This document shows, piece after piece, positions 21,337 through 32,994 of a DNA stretch of 64,000 nt. Under the pieces are notes generated by a model. That model searched no databases, had not been told where the DNA came from, and saw only the letters and a program-made list of their open reading frames with translations. The first letter of the stretch is position 1. Each line of letters opens with the position of its first letter. The position numbers and the translations under genes were made by a program. This stretch comes from Paramarasmius palmivorus (Eukaryota; Basidiomycota; Agaricomycetes; Agaricales; Marasmiaceae), in assembly GCA_037176845.1 (NCBI GenBank), contig JAYKXP010000013.1:744001-808000 (forward strand), written 5' to 3'.

Positions 21337-22424
21337 CAGGCGAGAGTAATGGTCATCAACTCACAGCCAGTTTGGTGCAGTTGGCGCGACATGTTACTTG
21401 ATAGGCAATTGATAGGTATATATGTTTCTCAAGGTGGTCAAGAATGGAGCCGTTCAATTCAGCTTTGCAGTGGTAGCCGGCCACCGGCCGGTTCGGACGG
21501 CAGACGATGCCATTGCAACCACGTGGTAGGATACTCAGTTTTTCCTTCGCGATTGTCACTGTACATGTAACTTACTAGCTCGAAGTCAGCCAATGCCATA
21601 GGGCATATCCAAGGCAGGTTTGAACATTTTCATTTCATATATCTTTTCTGATCTTGGCCCAGAACGAATCTTCCCAAAATCCAGTACAGCAAACTCTGAA
21701 CCGATCCTTCGCCGTTCGGCCCAATCGACAAAAAAATGAGCGCGTTTTTTCCCATTTTTCTAGTCGTCTTGTCTTTTCGTCTCATCAAATGAATAGTATT
21801 GGCTCCATCGACGGTCAAACCGATGTCCGTGTAGCATGGTCGCACACGCTTATAACGGAGAATTCTGAAGAGCATGCGCAACGTCGGCGAGGAATTACCT
21901 CCTCAGCAATTGCTGGACATATACCCACCAGATTTGCAGAGGAAAGCGAGGTATAGTATCCATGCTTCAACGAAACATCTGCCTTTTTTTTCTTTTGTCT
22001 TATATCAAAGACCAGGCAGTCCGAACGACGTGCATACGGAAACCGTAGAGATCATGCGGTACAATTTCAGCGTGCAAAGGATCGTCAATTCGCGCGAAAG
22101 CATCAGCACCCAAGCTTCGACATCCATTCTTCGCTATCCTTCAAAACCTCGGTACACTCATGTGGCCAGATTATCGTCACTCGCATTCGCATTCTAGACT
22201 GGTCGCCATTTCTTCGCATCAACCCATGCAGACCATCATGTCAGTAGTGAGAGGCTTCGTTGATGAAAGAGCCACAACCCTGCCGTCGGGACACGCGAAC
22301 CGCCAGGCCGCACCGTCGATTCCTCCTTTCATATGTACACGGCTTTCTACACCCATGTCATATGCCATGGCGCCAGACACCTATATTAAAACATTCATTT
22401 ACTCGAATCCGAACGCAAGCACCA
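21337..22424. other. Long intergenic region upstream of GH95
   Basis: No convincing gene in about 1.1 kb. Open frames on both strands here are short, rich in Ser/His/Arg and lack splice partners. It should include the promoters of the divergent genes at 21336 and 22425. Confidence 0.45.
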
Positions 22425-25400
22425 ATGTGTCGTATAGCCGGACTCCTTCCAATAACTCTGGCCATGGTGCTTAGCGCCTCGGCCGTATACGCAGTGGGTA
22501 TATCATCAGTGTCTACGTCCATATAGCGCTCAGTCTGTTTTTTTAGTCAACAACGATGTGGTACAACGTTTCTACTAGTAAGTGCATGCGATTATGTTAT
22601 GCCTCCCCGATTAACTCACTTTCTTTTGCTAGTACTTCCGATTGGAAACGGGCGTTTGGGTGCTGAGATGCTCGGTTTCGTATCCAACGAAGTAATCGTC
22701 TTGAATGAGGTGCATCGCGTTTTCCTAGACTCGCCTCTCTTGTTGTCAGATGGCTTACTTCGTACATAGGATCACATCTGGTCTGGGTCCATGAATAACC
22801 CCAACAACAACAATTGCTCAATTTGGTTACCTCAAATTCGGGAATACATCTGGTCAGTGCTTTTTGTATCGACAATATGCCACCCAACTCTAACGTCCTT
22901 CGAAGGCAGGACAAACTCGACGTAGCCCAAAATCTGACCCAAGACTCCTGCATGGGTAACCCTATTAAGCAACAGATGTATCAAAGTGAGCTTCCACACC
23001 TTCGTACTTCCACCGCGTATATCTGATGACCCATTAGCCGCCGGGAACCTTACTCTTACATTTCCCAGTATATCCGATTCATCCAATGTCACAAACTACA
23101 ACCATAGTTTGGATCTCACCACGGCTATCGCAACTACAACCTACGTGACCAATGGTGTAAAATATACCCGTAGTGCGTTTGCTAGCCATCCGGACAATGT
23201 GATCGTCATCAAGATCTCTGCGAATGAAACTGGGAAAGTGGAGTTTGAAGCAGGCTTGTTGTCGCCTATGGTTGATCCAGTAAGTTCCAGGCTGTTCAGA
23301 GGTTAGAAGTCGTTACTGATGTTCTGGTTCGGAAGAAATACGCCGTCACCGACAATACACTCTCCGTATCTGCAAGAGGAACGACCAAATATGATGTTCC
23401 TGGTTCCATTAAATTCATCGCACGCGCCGAAGTGACAATTGACGGAGGTTCCGTCGAACCTAACGAAGACAATGCAGTCCTATCGATCTTGGAAGCAAAT
23501 GAAGCTTTACTCGTTATCGCTATTGATACCAATTTTGTTCGTTATGATGATGTTTCTGCGGACCCAGAGGCCAGAGTATCTGAGACTTTGGAGGCAGTCA
23601 GAGGAAAGACGTGGGACGAATTGTTGCAGGCCCATCTGGAGGATTATCAAGCGTTATTTGGGAGAGTGGATATCTCATTGGGTGGGCTGTACTGGGCTGG
23701 GCCGTCATTCTTGTACTGATGACTCAAATAGGGACACCATCGGAGTACACTTACCTCCCAACGCATATCCGGAAGAACTTGACAGGTGGAGCAGATGCAG
23801 ACCAAGATGTGTTTGCCTTGTACGCGCAGTATGGAAGATACCTAGGAATAGGATCATCGAGGAAGACCGAACCGGCGAATCTGCAAGGAATTTGGAACCA
23901 TGATTTGAATCCTTCATGGGGAAGGTGAGTTATTTGTGAGCACCGAGCATTGGCGCAGAATACTCATACACTTTTAGCAAGTACACGATAAATATCAACC
24001 AACAGATGAATTCCTGGCTCGCCGAACCTCTCAATATCGCCGAAACGCTAGATCCACTGTGGAATTTGTTGACTGAGCTTGCAGAACGAGGGAGAGACGT
24101 CGCCGCCGAGGAATATAATATCGCTCGTGGTTGGGTATCGCATCATAATACTGGGCTCTGGCGAGACTCTGCGCCTATCGACAGTGCTTATTATGGATTG
24201 TGGCCCATGGCTTCTGCATGGTTGATGCAGAACGTCTGGGAGCACTATGCGTTTGATCCGAGCCAGGTGGAGTGGGTTCGAGATGTGGCATATCCGCTTA
24301 TGAAAGGTCTTTCGGAATTCTATCTCGACTTTTTGGTTCCTACGCCAAAGGAGGTTGAGGATACGGAGTATTTAGTGACAAATCCGAGTATGAGCCCTGA
24401 GCATGGGCTTGGGACCTACAATGGAACGAAGATTTCATTGACTTATGGTTAGTGAGATTTGACACTTTTCTGCAGGCTACTAATCTCGAATTTGGTGTAG
24501 GTTCCAACATTGACAATACGTGAGCACTTCGACATTTTCATGCTGAGGTGACTGGGAACGAATATAATTATAGGCTTCTTCGAGATCTGTTCAACCACAC
24601 TGCAGGATTTGCTACCTTACTGGGTATAGACGAAGATTTTGCGACAAACTTGACAGAAACGATGTCGCGACTGATGCCAATTCGTATCGGCTCACTCGGA
24701 CAAATACAAGAATGGGCAAAAGACTATGATTCGAATGGGTTTGTGTTTTGTAGCGCTCTCTACTACCGAGAATTGATACGTCTTTCGCAGTGGAACGAAT
24801 CATCTGAGCCAGCTGTATCCACTTTTCCCTGGCGCTCAGATTGACCCCCGGTTTAACACGACCTTAGTGGACGCTGCAAAGACGTCGTTGAAGCAACGCG
24901 GTGACTCGAGTGCGGGTTGGCCGACAGCATGGAGAGCAAACTGTTTTGCTCGTCTATTGGATGGAGAGAAGGCGTGAGTGCTCATTGAATGCATACTTTG
25001 CATGTCATACTCATTCAGTTTTTCTCAGGCACTATTACATGCAGAGACTGTTACACCTCTTTTCTTACGATAATCTGTGGTCCATCAATAACGTGTTCCA
25101 GATTGATGCAAACTTTGGTCTGTTTTCCCCTCACTATTATAGCCTCTGTATGAGTGAATCTGACTGGCCATTGTGACAGGTGGCGCGAACGCCGTCGCCG
25201 AGATGATTCTTCAAAGTCACAACGGGGAAATACACCTACTTCCAGCTATACCCGATTCATGGAAGGAGGGGAGTGTGACTGGCTTTAGAGCCCGAGGAGG
25301 ATTCACATTGGACATCTCCTGGTCTGATGGTTCGTTAACTCTTGCGAAGCTGAGGAGCTCATCTGGGACGTTCGCGCGCGTCAGATACGATGGGAATACC

Positions 25401-25457
25401 GTCGATTTGGCTTTTGATAAAGGCGAAGAAAAGAGCTTGACGGCATCCGATTTCTGA
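22425..25457 (+). CDS. Secreted glycoside hydrolase family 95 (alpha-L-fucosidase type)
   Basis: GH95 enzymes are inverting glycosidases, mostly alpha-1,2-L-fucosidases. A signal peptide ([20 protein letters not shown]) is encoded in exon 1. The N-terminal domain starts [15 protein letters not shown] and [12 protein letters not shown]. The (alpha/alpha)6 core holds [75 protein letters not shown] and [11 protein letters not shown]. The Glu of SPEH and the Asp of IDANFG match the positions of the family's catalytic acid and base-assisting Asp; the Asn pair of TININ fits the other active-site residues (family knowledge, not measured here). The protein ends TASDF. About a dozen introns interrupt the gene, including a 19-nt microexon at 24501-24519. 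Plant cell-wall xyloglucan side chains are a likely substrate. Confidence 0.88.
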
Positions 25458-26307
25458 TCAACTCTTACGGCCTTGGGAATGTAGTTGACGTTCAAATTCG
25501 CAATCTAATTGCTTTGTAACGTTGATCTTACCTTCAGACTCTGAGCGAGTTGACCAGCCGGTCGCTGTGGCCTTTTGCCAATGGGAGTTGGGGCAGAACC
25601 ACAAATGTGGAACCGATATGCCTCATAACCACCATCCGATCGAGACACCTGTATCGACCGGCTGTTGTATAAAGAAGGTTTTAGTCAAGACAGGTTGATT
25701 GAGTTGATGGGTCGGGACTCGGGATGGATTGGTGACCGGAGGCAGACACCAAAGACTCAAAAGACTAGGGGCCGTAGATTAGTACGGCTAGGACCAAGGC
25801 GAGTGTATCTTTGGTCTCCACTGGCAAAAAATCACTAACCTGCTGATAGCCAACCTCCTGTGGCTTTCCTCGACTCCCGGAGAGATGGGAAGAAAGGGTA
25901 GCAGATTAACACGTCCGACGAGTGGACAATTCACAAAGGCAATCACCGATCGGCACCTTTCCGGGAGAAACATTAAATTATAGCCTCTGCGTCCGATGGG
26001 AGTTCCAGTTGCTCATCGACGCAAAATCTTTTCCACGACACGCCGCTTTCCCACCCACTCCTCCTGCAAATAAAGGCTTCTTCACTTGTGGCCTTCTCAA
26101 ATCTAATACTACAGAAACTCGTGATCGTTGCAAAGAGTTATATTAATCGCCTTTGGCTGCATCAAGTATTGGCCAAGACACGGTCAAAGCGGCCGGCTTC
26201 GTCGGGCTCAATCCAGAGACTATTACCTGCGAAACTCTGGACAAATGTTCGCACATCCGAACTATGTATAAGGGACGTGTTCTCGAAGCAGAGACGTCTG
26301 GTGCTCA
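25458..26307. other. Intergenic region
   Basis: No gene is supported. TATAAAGAAG near 25669 and an ATAAAGG near 26070 are the only promoter-like strings. An open frame at 26153-26389 overlaps the DUF6534 start in another frame and begins with TTG, so it is treated as a shadow. Confidence 0.45.
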
Positions 26308-27871
26308 ATGGCCTCGCCCGTCAATTTACAGCCCATTCCACCAGATATTGTCAGATTGTGGGTGTCATGATTTCGGCTGTTTGGTTTAGAGATCAACTAA
26401 ACTGTTCTTTTTAGGACTGGACCTCTAGTACGTCTCGTGTACTCGGTTAACGTCCTTCTAATGCGTCTCGTACAGTTTCTTGGTAATATCCTGAACTGGG
26501 CTTTGTTTGGAGTCTTGAGTGTCCAAGTCTGTGCGTACAAGCTACTTTACGCGACTGTCAGCCTGAGAGTAAGCTTACATGGTGCATCTTTCCAGACCTC
26601 TACTACCTCGCTTTCCCCAAGGATCGCCCCCTTCCCAAGATCCTCGTCACTGCAGCGTTCATCCTAGAACTCACACAGACTGTGCTGTCCACGCGTGATG
26701 GTTTCATCTACTTTGGGTTCGCGTGGGGGAACACCGAAACTCTCAATGAGGTTGGGATGTTTTGGTTCAGTATACCCATCATCACAGGTATCGGTACGTA
26801 TCGTGTTTCGCTTGCCGTCCGGCTCGCTCGTTTCTCATCCTGTAACAGTCAGCTGTATTGTCCAACTCTTCTTCGCTTGGCGGATCTGGATCATCAGTTC
26901 TCAGAAACATATACCCGTTTTGATCGGGATGGTGGGTAGTGTTAAGCCCGGTGTTCAGTACTGTCATGCTCACTGACAGTTTGCCATGTATATGTGACTA
27001 GCTCTCATTCTGTCAAGCCGCAGCCGGCGTTTGGACTGGTGTACAATCCAAGATCCTCCGGTTCTGGTCAGATGTGCAGATGAAGAATGGGACGCCTCCT
27101 AGCGTGAGTCGCTTCGATTCCGAATACCTAATGATTTAACGGGATGTACATATAGATATGGCTCGGCACAGCAGCCACCTGCGACGTTTTCATCACCATA
27201 TCCATGTTTTACTACCTAAGTACATCCCGTACGGGTTTTCACACCACCAACGCGATCCTCGTAAAGTTTATCCGTCTCACGGTCGAAACTGGGCTCCTCA
27301 CTTCAACGCTTACGGTGATCGACCTGGCGTTGTTCCTTGCTATCAAGGATACCAACTATTACCTCACGCTCTCTATTATGTTATCGAAATTGTATAGTAA
27401 CAGTCTACTAGTGGTGCGTTTTTATTCTTGGTCTTGGTTTTTATCGGTTTGACCTGACCTTGAGCATATGGTCAGATCCTCAACGCTAGGATACATATCC
27501 TCAACGGAAGAGAAGTCGGTCAAAGTACGGTTGATAGTTCATTATCGTGGATGTCGGCTACTTCGGCACATACAACACCCACGACGCCTCTACAACACCG
27601 ATTCGAGCACGTTCCTCGCCTGGGAACACCTACTCCAAGATGGCCGCCATCGATTCTCCGTCTATCCAAGAGTAGAAGGCGTTATGACTCGCACACGCAC
27701 ACTTCACCGCTGAGTGTCGCTGTGACGAGGGTCACGGAATCTAGTTCCGATGATGTGTTGGCTCCGAGTCGAGGGAGATCGTTTGATTCGGCGACGGATG
27801 GAGAAAATTTTCGTGTTGATATGCATACTGGATATGGATACTCAAAGACGGGACCTGTATGTAATGTGTAA
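26308..27871 (+). CDS. DUF6534 family integral membrane protein
   Basis: Exon 1 starts MASPVNLQPIPPDIVR and joins across two short introns to TGPLFLGNILNWALFGVLS and then YYLAFPKDRPLPKIL. This is the N-terminal layout of the DUF6534 family, which is abundant in mushroom-forming fungi. Further membrane segments are GMFWFSIPIITGI, IVQLFFAWRIWII, an Ala/Gly-rich segment near 27020, and CDVFITISMFYYLS. These are followed by a conserved loop LVKFIRLTVETGLLTS and a last helix. The cytosolic tail after ILNARIHILNGRE is long, Ser/Thr/Pro-rich and about 120 residues. Seven helices are expected from the family. Function is unknown. The start was set by splicing: the exon reads into the GPL motif in frame, whereas other ATGs do not. 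Confidence 0.8.
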
Positions 27872-28240
27872 TATTTAACTTTTTAACGCGGCGATCTTTA
27901 GCATTGGACGGTAACTTGATATTGCAGGAAACCTTGAGCTCGAGTCTGTGCACGCCAGAATCCACCTCAACGACTGAGATTTCTGCGTTTTGGGTTCCCC
28001 GGGGACGATGAGGACAAGGCGGAGTTGGCACAGATAACGCCCCTGTCCCCTAGCTGAATACAATCTTTTTAAACGCGTCTCCAAACCACCATGGCCGCTA
28101 ATCAACAACCACAACCAGCCTATGGACAGCAGGGATAATAAACATGTTTTGTTTGTAGCTAGGCAAATGGTAGAAGAACGACTTTCAACGGTCAATCCCG
28201 GGCCGATACACCTCGAAAACTCGAATTCATGCCTTGGAGT
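27872..28240. other. Convergent intergenic region
   Basis: This is the 3-prime space between the DUF6534 gene and the minus-strand gene ending at 28241. No coding exon was seen. Confidence 0.5.
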
Positions 28241-28814
28241 CTAGGGGATCCGGAGAAATCTGAATAGGCCTGCGGGAAAAACAGTCAAGGTCGAGTTTGT
28301 GTACTTTATACTTGATACACACGTTTTCCGAGTCCGAGTCAGTCCATCGTACAACATTCCCAATAGGGGTACCTTTCTCAATTCCACGTTGCGGTGAAGA
28401 GCAATGTAGAGAATTGGATATACGATATGTAGCACGATGAATGCGGATAAGAGATTGGATGTTGAAAATCCGTAAAGGAGTGCTATAGAGGTAAACTCGG
28501 ATGTTAAACGCTTTTGGTTGATGTGGTTGAAGGTGGGACTCACAATAGATTAAACTAAACGAAGTGATGTGTATATAAAACCCCGCGAGGATAGCGGCGG
28601 ATTTAATGGGTGGATCTTGTGTGTAGATGATTATAGCGATGAGGTTGAGGATGAACGAACTGGAGCATATGAAGAAACGAAGCTGGGGGCGAGAGTGCTT
28701 GTCGGGGAGGGTAGAGAAGGTTAAAGCAAGAGGGGTACAAGCAATATATTCAAGGATAGCTACTGCTGTGAACAAGTTTTTGTAGAATGGGGAAGGCTTG
28801 ACGGGAGTCGACAT
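28241..28814 (-). CDS. Small four-helix membrane protein, copy 1
   Basis: Exons 28544-28814 and 28241-28482 (antisense) encode 170 residues. Four hydrophobic segments are seen: FTAVAILEYIACTPLALTF, FICSSSFILNLIAIIIY, AAILAGFYIHITSFSLIY and LLSAFIVLHIVYPILYIAL. They are followed by KVPLLGMLYDGLTRTRK and a short hydrophilic tail. A paralogue at 35810-36405 has the same intron position in the codon after the third helix, and identical 20-odd-base stretches around SFILNLIAI and KVPLLGM. The start MSTPVKPSPFYK aligns with MSNPSSSSPFYK of the paralogue. No family was recognised. The layout is that of a small multi-pass protein of the endomembrane system. Confidence 0.7.
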
Positions 28815-29260
28815 GATGATGGGTGAATCAAACCAAGGGGCGCAATTGAATTTGTGGCTTAGCACTGCCACCTGCTGAGTCCAAATTCAACGTTCAACGC
28901 CGATCGGTTCGTTCAACTACGAGTTTGGATTGACTGCGTTGGTTGTGTGATCAAGTACATACATGTTAATAGTTATCCGAGTCTCTAAAGGTGTACAGAT
29001 CCATAAAGAAAAAAAAAGAGTGAAAAATAGATGCTAGTTTCAGACATTCTGATCGTTTCCTAGATAAAAGGTTGTCAGGTTGCTCTTCAGTACTCATTAA
29101 CATTGAGCGAGCACGGCCAGGCGAAAATCCACACATGAGATATTTGAAAACTTACTTGGACATTAAGACGGGTCCTGTCTGTCATGTCTAATGCGCTCTT
29201 TGGGACTTTTTGTTGAACGTGTAGTGGAAGAGTATTGTAAGCTGTCGCGCTTTTACAACC
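28815..29260. other. Intergenic region
   Basis: No gene seen. An A-rich run lies near 29010. The stretch should hold the promoter of the gene starting at 28814 and the 3-prime end of the DUF6535 gene. Confidence 0.45.
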
Positions 29261-31607
29261 TCAAGGTGGATAGTATCGTAGGGTATTAGGCCCTGTCATT
29301 AGCTTCAAGTTCCATTCAAGCTGTCCTAGCATTCCTTTCCTGCTTCCATCTCTGACAATCTCCCCGCTTGCCGGCGTACCATTCACCTGCTCGTCCCCAG
29401 AGTCGCGAGGCACCCCGCTTTGCCGCAATTCATGTTCGATCCTTGTTGGTGAGTGAGCGGAAGTGCCTTCTCCTCCTCCGTTGCTTGTCTGAGGATCATC
29501 GATCAAGACCGCAACATGATATTGAACGCTTTGTTCAGTTTCAACCGAGTATCGAATGGCTTGAATTCCTGTCGACGGGGTCGCAGTAGGCGGATCTTCG
29601 CCATATCTAGGAATAGGCTTGAAGTAACCGGGAGATAATCTCCCTATTTCCTGGGTCCGTTGAATCGCTTGTCGCCAACCAACCACAAAGAAGTTTACAT
29701 GAGAGTAGAGCCGGCGCGCTATAATCTCATCATGGATGAATTGAATAAAAATCTGCCCCCGTTTGCTGCTCAACAATTGCGAAGTACAATCGGTACGGTT
29801 GATATGCTTCGCAAGGGATCCAGCGAATGTTATTCGCTCCATATCGTGGCGTTTCTCGTCATATCCTGGATAAGGTTTCCAAGATTCCTCGGCGTGTTGG
29901 AGAAGTCGTAGACTCTGCTTTCGGAGTACGAGATTGGGATGAGACCATAATGCATCAATGATCGGGAATGGGATCACAAAACAAAGACCGATTGATCGTT
30001 TTAAACGGCTGTTGGTAATGATGTCTTCGAAATAACTGAAATTTCCTCCGGAATTGTCTGGGTGAGATAGTGGTGTTTGAAAGAAGTCCATCCAGGCTTT
30101 CCAGTATTGTTGCGAGAACAACAACTCGTTTCCTCCGTGATGGTGAAGGGAAGGTTCTTTCATGACCGGTTCGGGCCAACGTTCGACAAGATCCGGGTAT
30201 CTAAGAGGTCGCCCGACATCCAACTTTGACACCTCTGTCCACATTGGAACGCCCCACCGACCAAGAATAGCAGATATCGCCACAGAAGCAGGCAGTGTCT
30301 CCAACACGTTCTCCAGATGGGGGATCATCGAGGGCTATCACGAAACATTGTAACCGCCCACTGAAAAGCCTGTAGCTCGTATACTTGTTGATGAAAAACA
30401 GGCACAGGTAACGCATCTGACAATAAGACTTCCTGGTCGAATTGTCTGACAACCTGAAGATCAAATGTAGACCAACTCGAGACTTGAGAGCCATATTGGA
30501 CATGATCCCAAAACGCCCGAAAATAGCGTTTGATGGATTTGTCTACTAATGGTATCGTCAAGAGTTGCCTAATGAATTGAGTGGAGAGCTTATACACAGC
30601 CCATGCTTGTGGTGATTTGTAAGGACAGATGAACTGGTAAGCCAACTGTCCAAAATCTCGATTCTTGATAAAAGATGTTTGGTCTCGTGGTACCGTTATT
30701 GTCGGTAAGAATGTGGTTAGAAAATATAACCCCACACTGAGCACGATTGCGGCGAAACAGATGCCAAAGGGGATATGGTGTAGCGTCCAGAGCAAATCCA
30801 GAACGCCGGCGAAGAATAATAAAAGTGCGATTTCGAGAAGGATGGGAAGTGCCGACAGAAAGGAGGACACGCTCCATTTTTCGAAGCTATCCCGGCGCAA
30901 TTGACGGAGTGCCAAAGCCTCTCCTGGTGTTCTCGTTGGTGTTTCGCGTTGGTGCTCTCGTATCCATTGTTTACAGAGCAGACCGAACAAGGCCGATGTG
31001 AGACTGAGGATGAGGCTTAGGAACCAAAAACAGTTGATCCGAATGTACGATGGCTCTGGGGTGAACGATGGGAGTTCTGAGGCTGTCCGAGATCCATTGA
31101 TCTGCTGGGAAATCTGTTGAAGGAGAATGACAGTGGTGTCTTGGGGATCCTGTTTGAGCCATTGGTAGGATTCTATAACAAACGCTGTGACGACAGCGGA
31201 GAAGAGACCGCCCTATGTAGAAGCTACGGGTCAGAATCGTGTAGTTACGGTTGATATGTGACTCGGAAAGCCAACATACAAAGACCAGAAGAGTATCGAT
31301 ATCTTCCTTCCAGGCTTTGGTTAAATCGTCATCGTAGCTTGTCACCGCTTTCAGTAACTTCTCTCGGGACTGCACAAGGGTTGGTTTCTCCTCTTCTTCT
31401 TCTTCCACTTCGGTTTCCTTCCTTCTCTTCTCTTCCTCTTCCTTCTTTCTCCACTGCTCAAAAGCCTCTTCCCACAAGTTCTTTTTCAGGTCCTCATAAG
31501 CTGCTCTTATTTTCACCAAGTCTTCCAGTCGCTCCCTTGATCTGGGGACCTGATTAGAGCCTTTGGTCAGACTAGAACTCGTTGAAAGGTTGAGAACGTA
31601 CTGGCAT
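29261..31607 (-). pseudogene. DUF6535 membrane protein gene with a frameshift
   Basis: The start MP at 31605-31607 splices across a GT-AG intron to VPRSRERLEDLVKIRAAYED and an EEEEEEKPTLVQ charged stretch. Then comes DLTKAWKEDIDTLLVF, a second intron, and the DUF6535 core: GGLFSAVVTAFVIESYQWL, INCFWFLSLILSLTSALFG, LCKQWIREHQRETPTRTPGE, and LPILLEIALLLFFAGVLDLL. This is the strong family signature of Agaricomycetes. After WAVTMFRDSP the frame breaks at 30326-30333. The residues that should follow (MIPHLENVLETLPASVA) are in another frame, with two surplus bases and no splice signal. The second half stays open for 355 codons to 29261. So either the gene is freshly broken or one base is missing in the assembly. 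MITE 3 ends the upstream region 34 bp before the ATG. Function of the family is unknown. Confidence 0.78.
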
Positions 31608-31641
31608 ATTGATCGTTTCAGTGCAAGGACTCGGAGAGGTA

Positions 31642-31907
31642 CTGGGGTATTTCAATCAATTCGGATGGTCACGCGTCACAGGCCCTAAAATTTCCGAATA
31701 TTTTCGGATGGTCACGCTGCCGCAAGGGGTCCATCCGAACTTCCTCGGAGTGTGACCGCCCAAAAACTTCCAAATTTGGCAGTTTCTGGGCGCCAATATC
31801 CGAAAAATCTTCTCGGTCACAGACCGCGAGGCCCTCATCCGAATATGTGAGGTTCGGATGGAGCGGTCACAGGTCACAGCCCATCCGAATTGATTGAAAT
31901 ACCCCAG
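31642..31907. mobile_element. MITE-like element 3, TA-flanked
   Basis: A 266-bp element with perfect 27-bp terminal inverted repeats beginning CTGGGGTATTTCAATC. TA flanks both sides (31640-31641, 31908-31909). Subterminal GGTCACAG and GGATGG motifs recur in both orientations. No coding capacity was found. It has the TA target preference of Tc1/mariner-like elements but an unrelated repeat sequence. It lies 34 bp upstream of the DUF6535 start, inside what must be its promoter or 5-prime UTR. Confidence 0.85.
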
Positions 31908-32433
31908 TAACAACTGGGCGTTAATCTGCCAGACCTCTTCCGCCACCATGAACATGCGTCCCGTCACTTTAACGCCTGGGTATGTTGAATGATGAATGAT
32001 CATCGCACCGATGCAGCCAAGTAAGTATCATCACATCCTGAGTTCTAAAACTGGATTTGCTCCGTTGGAAGTTTGAGAGAGCATAGTAGGTGATCATGAT
32101 GCCGAGCTCTCTTTTTCTAGCACCTGAATTTTGAAACGAATCCAAAATGTCTTGTACTTGTACTTGTGCCGTCGAAATTGTTTTCTCCGATGGTAGGCAG
32201 CCTCACAACTCGGAGGAATAGTGACGCGAGAATGAGGGTCTTCAAACTTGTCAAAGGGTGGGAATGTCACAATGTGAACGACTTACCATTTGTGAAAACA
32301 GCCTACGTAAATTGCTTTCTTGCAGGACCACTTCGTTCGCTCACATAAAATTAATGGAACTGTTCACCGTTCACCATTCACTGTTTGCAAAGTTCCCTGT
32401 CGCATCTGACCTTGGACTGACAAAGAATCTGGC
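31908..32433. other. Intergenic region
   Basis: No firm gene. Directly beyond MITE 3 the minus strand reads VKVTGRMFMVAEEVWQINAQ in an open frame cut by the element. This could be an upstream exon of the DUF6535 gene that the insertion interrupted, but it cannot be joined with confidence. Confidence 0.35.
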
Positions 32434-32787
32434 ATGTCGTTTTTCACTCAAGTTGAAGATGCCGCCGCGCTTGTTTCCTCTACCACCGCGTCCCGACTCC
32501 CCGGGCCAATCCAGAATACCCCTCGAATTACACCGTCGAGCGTCCGCGTCAAGGCTTCCGTATCTCAGGCTCACAATGCGAATGAAAACAAAAGACGGAG
32601 CGAATGGAATCCGGAAAGAGTATGGCAGAGAAAGAGATGCTTGGAGAGGTCACGGTGGCGAAAAAACTTGAACGTTCAAGTTGCTGGTCTGTTATTTTTC
32701 TACGAGAGATTATCGATTAATCCGAACGATTCGCTTGAAGGTACTCTATATTATGACATGCTCCTCCGGCGCGATATACTTATTTAA
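32434..32787 (+). CDS. Possible small hypothetical protein
   Basis: An open frame of 117 residues starts MSFFTQVEDAAALVSS and has a plausible, Ser/Pro/Arg-rich first half (TASRLPGPIQNTPR). The second half (WNPERVWQRKRCLERSRW) is less typical and may be an unspliced intron or UTR. It ends about 200 bp before the convergent PDI-like gene. No family was recognised and no paralogue is in the window. Codon use is unremarkable. Confidence 0.25.
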   Translation: MSFFTQVEDAAALVSSTTASRLPGPIQNTPRITPSSVRVKASVSQAHNANENKRRSEWNPERVWQRKRCLERSRWRKNLNVQVAGLLFFYERLSINPNDSLEGTLYYDMLLRRDILI

Positions 32788-32994
32788 TCTCACCAAATCC
32801 TGCCAGCGCCATAATACACCTGGTACAAGATTACCATTAGACGACTTTGATATATGATAACCGAGGACTTATTGGCGGGGGTAGAATCGGAACTCTATCA
32901 TGGCCGTAGAACGGACGGTGACGATCCCACTACGCCTCGTTGTCTCAAGAAAAAAAGTATAAATTACCGCTACCACCAACCAAAACATCTAAAA

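Noticed and set aside
22160..22474. Plus-strand frame of 104 codons before GH95
   Set aside because: It overlaps the GH95 signal-peptide exon in another frame and has a random-looking composition.
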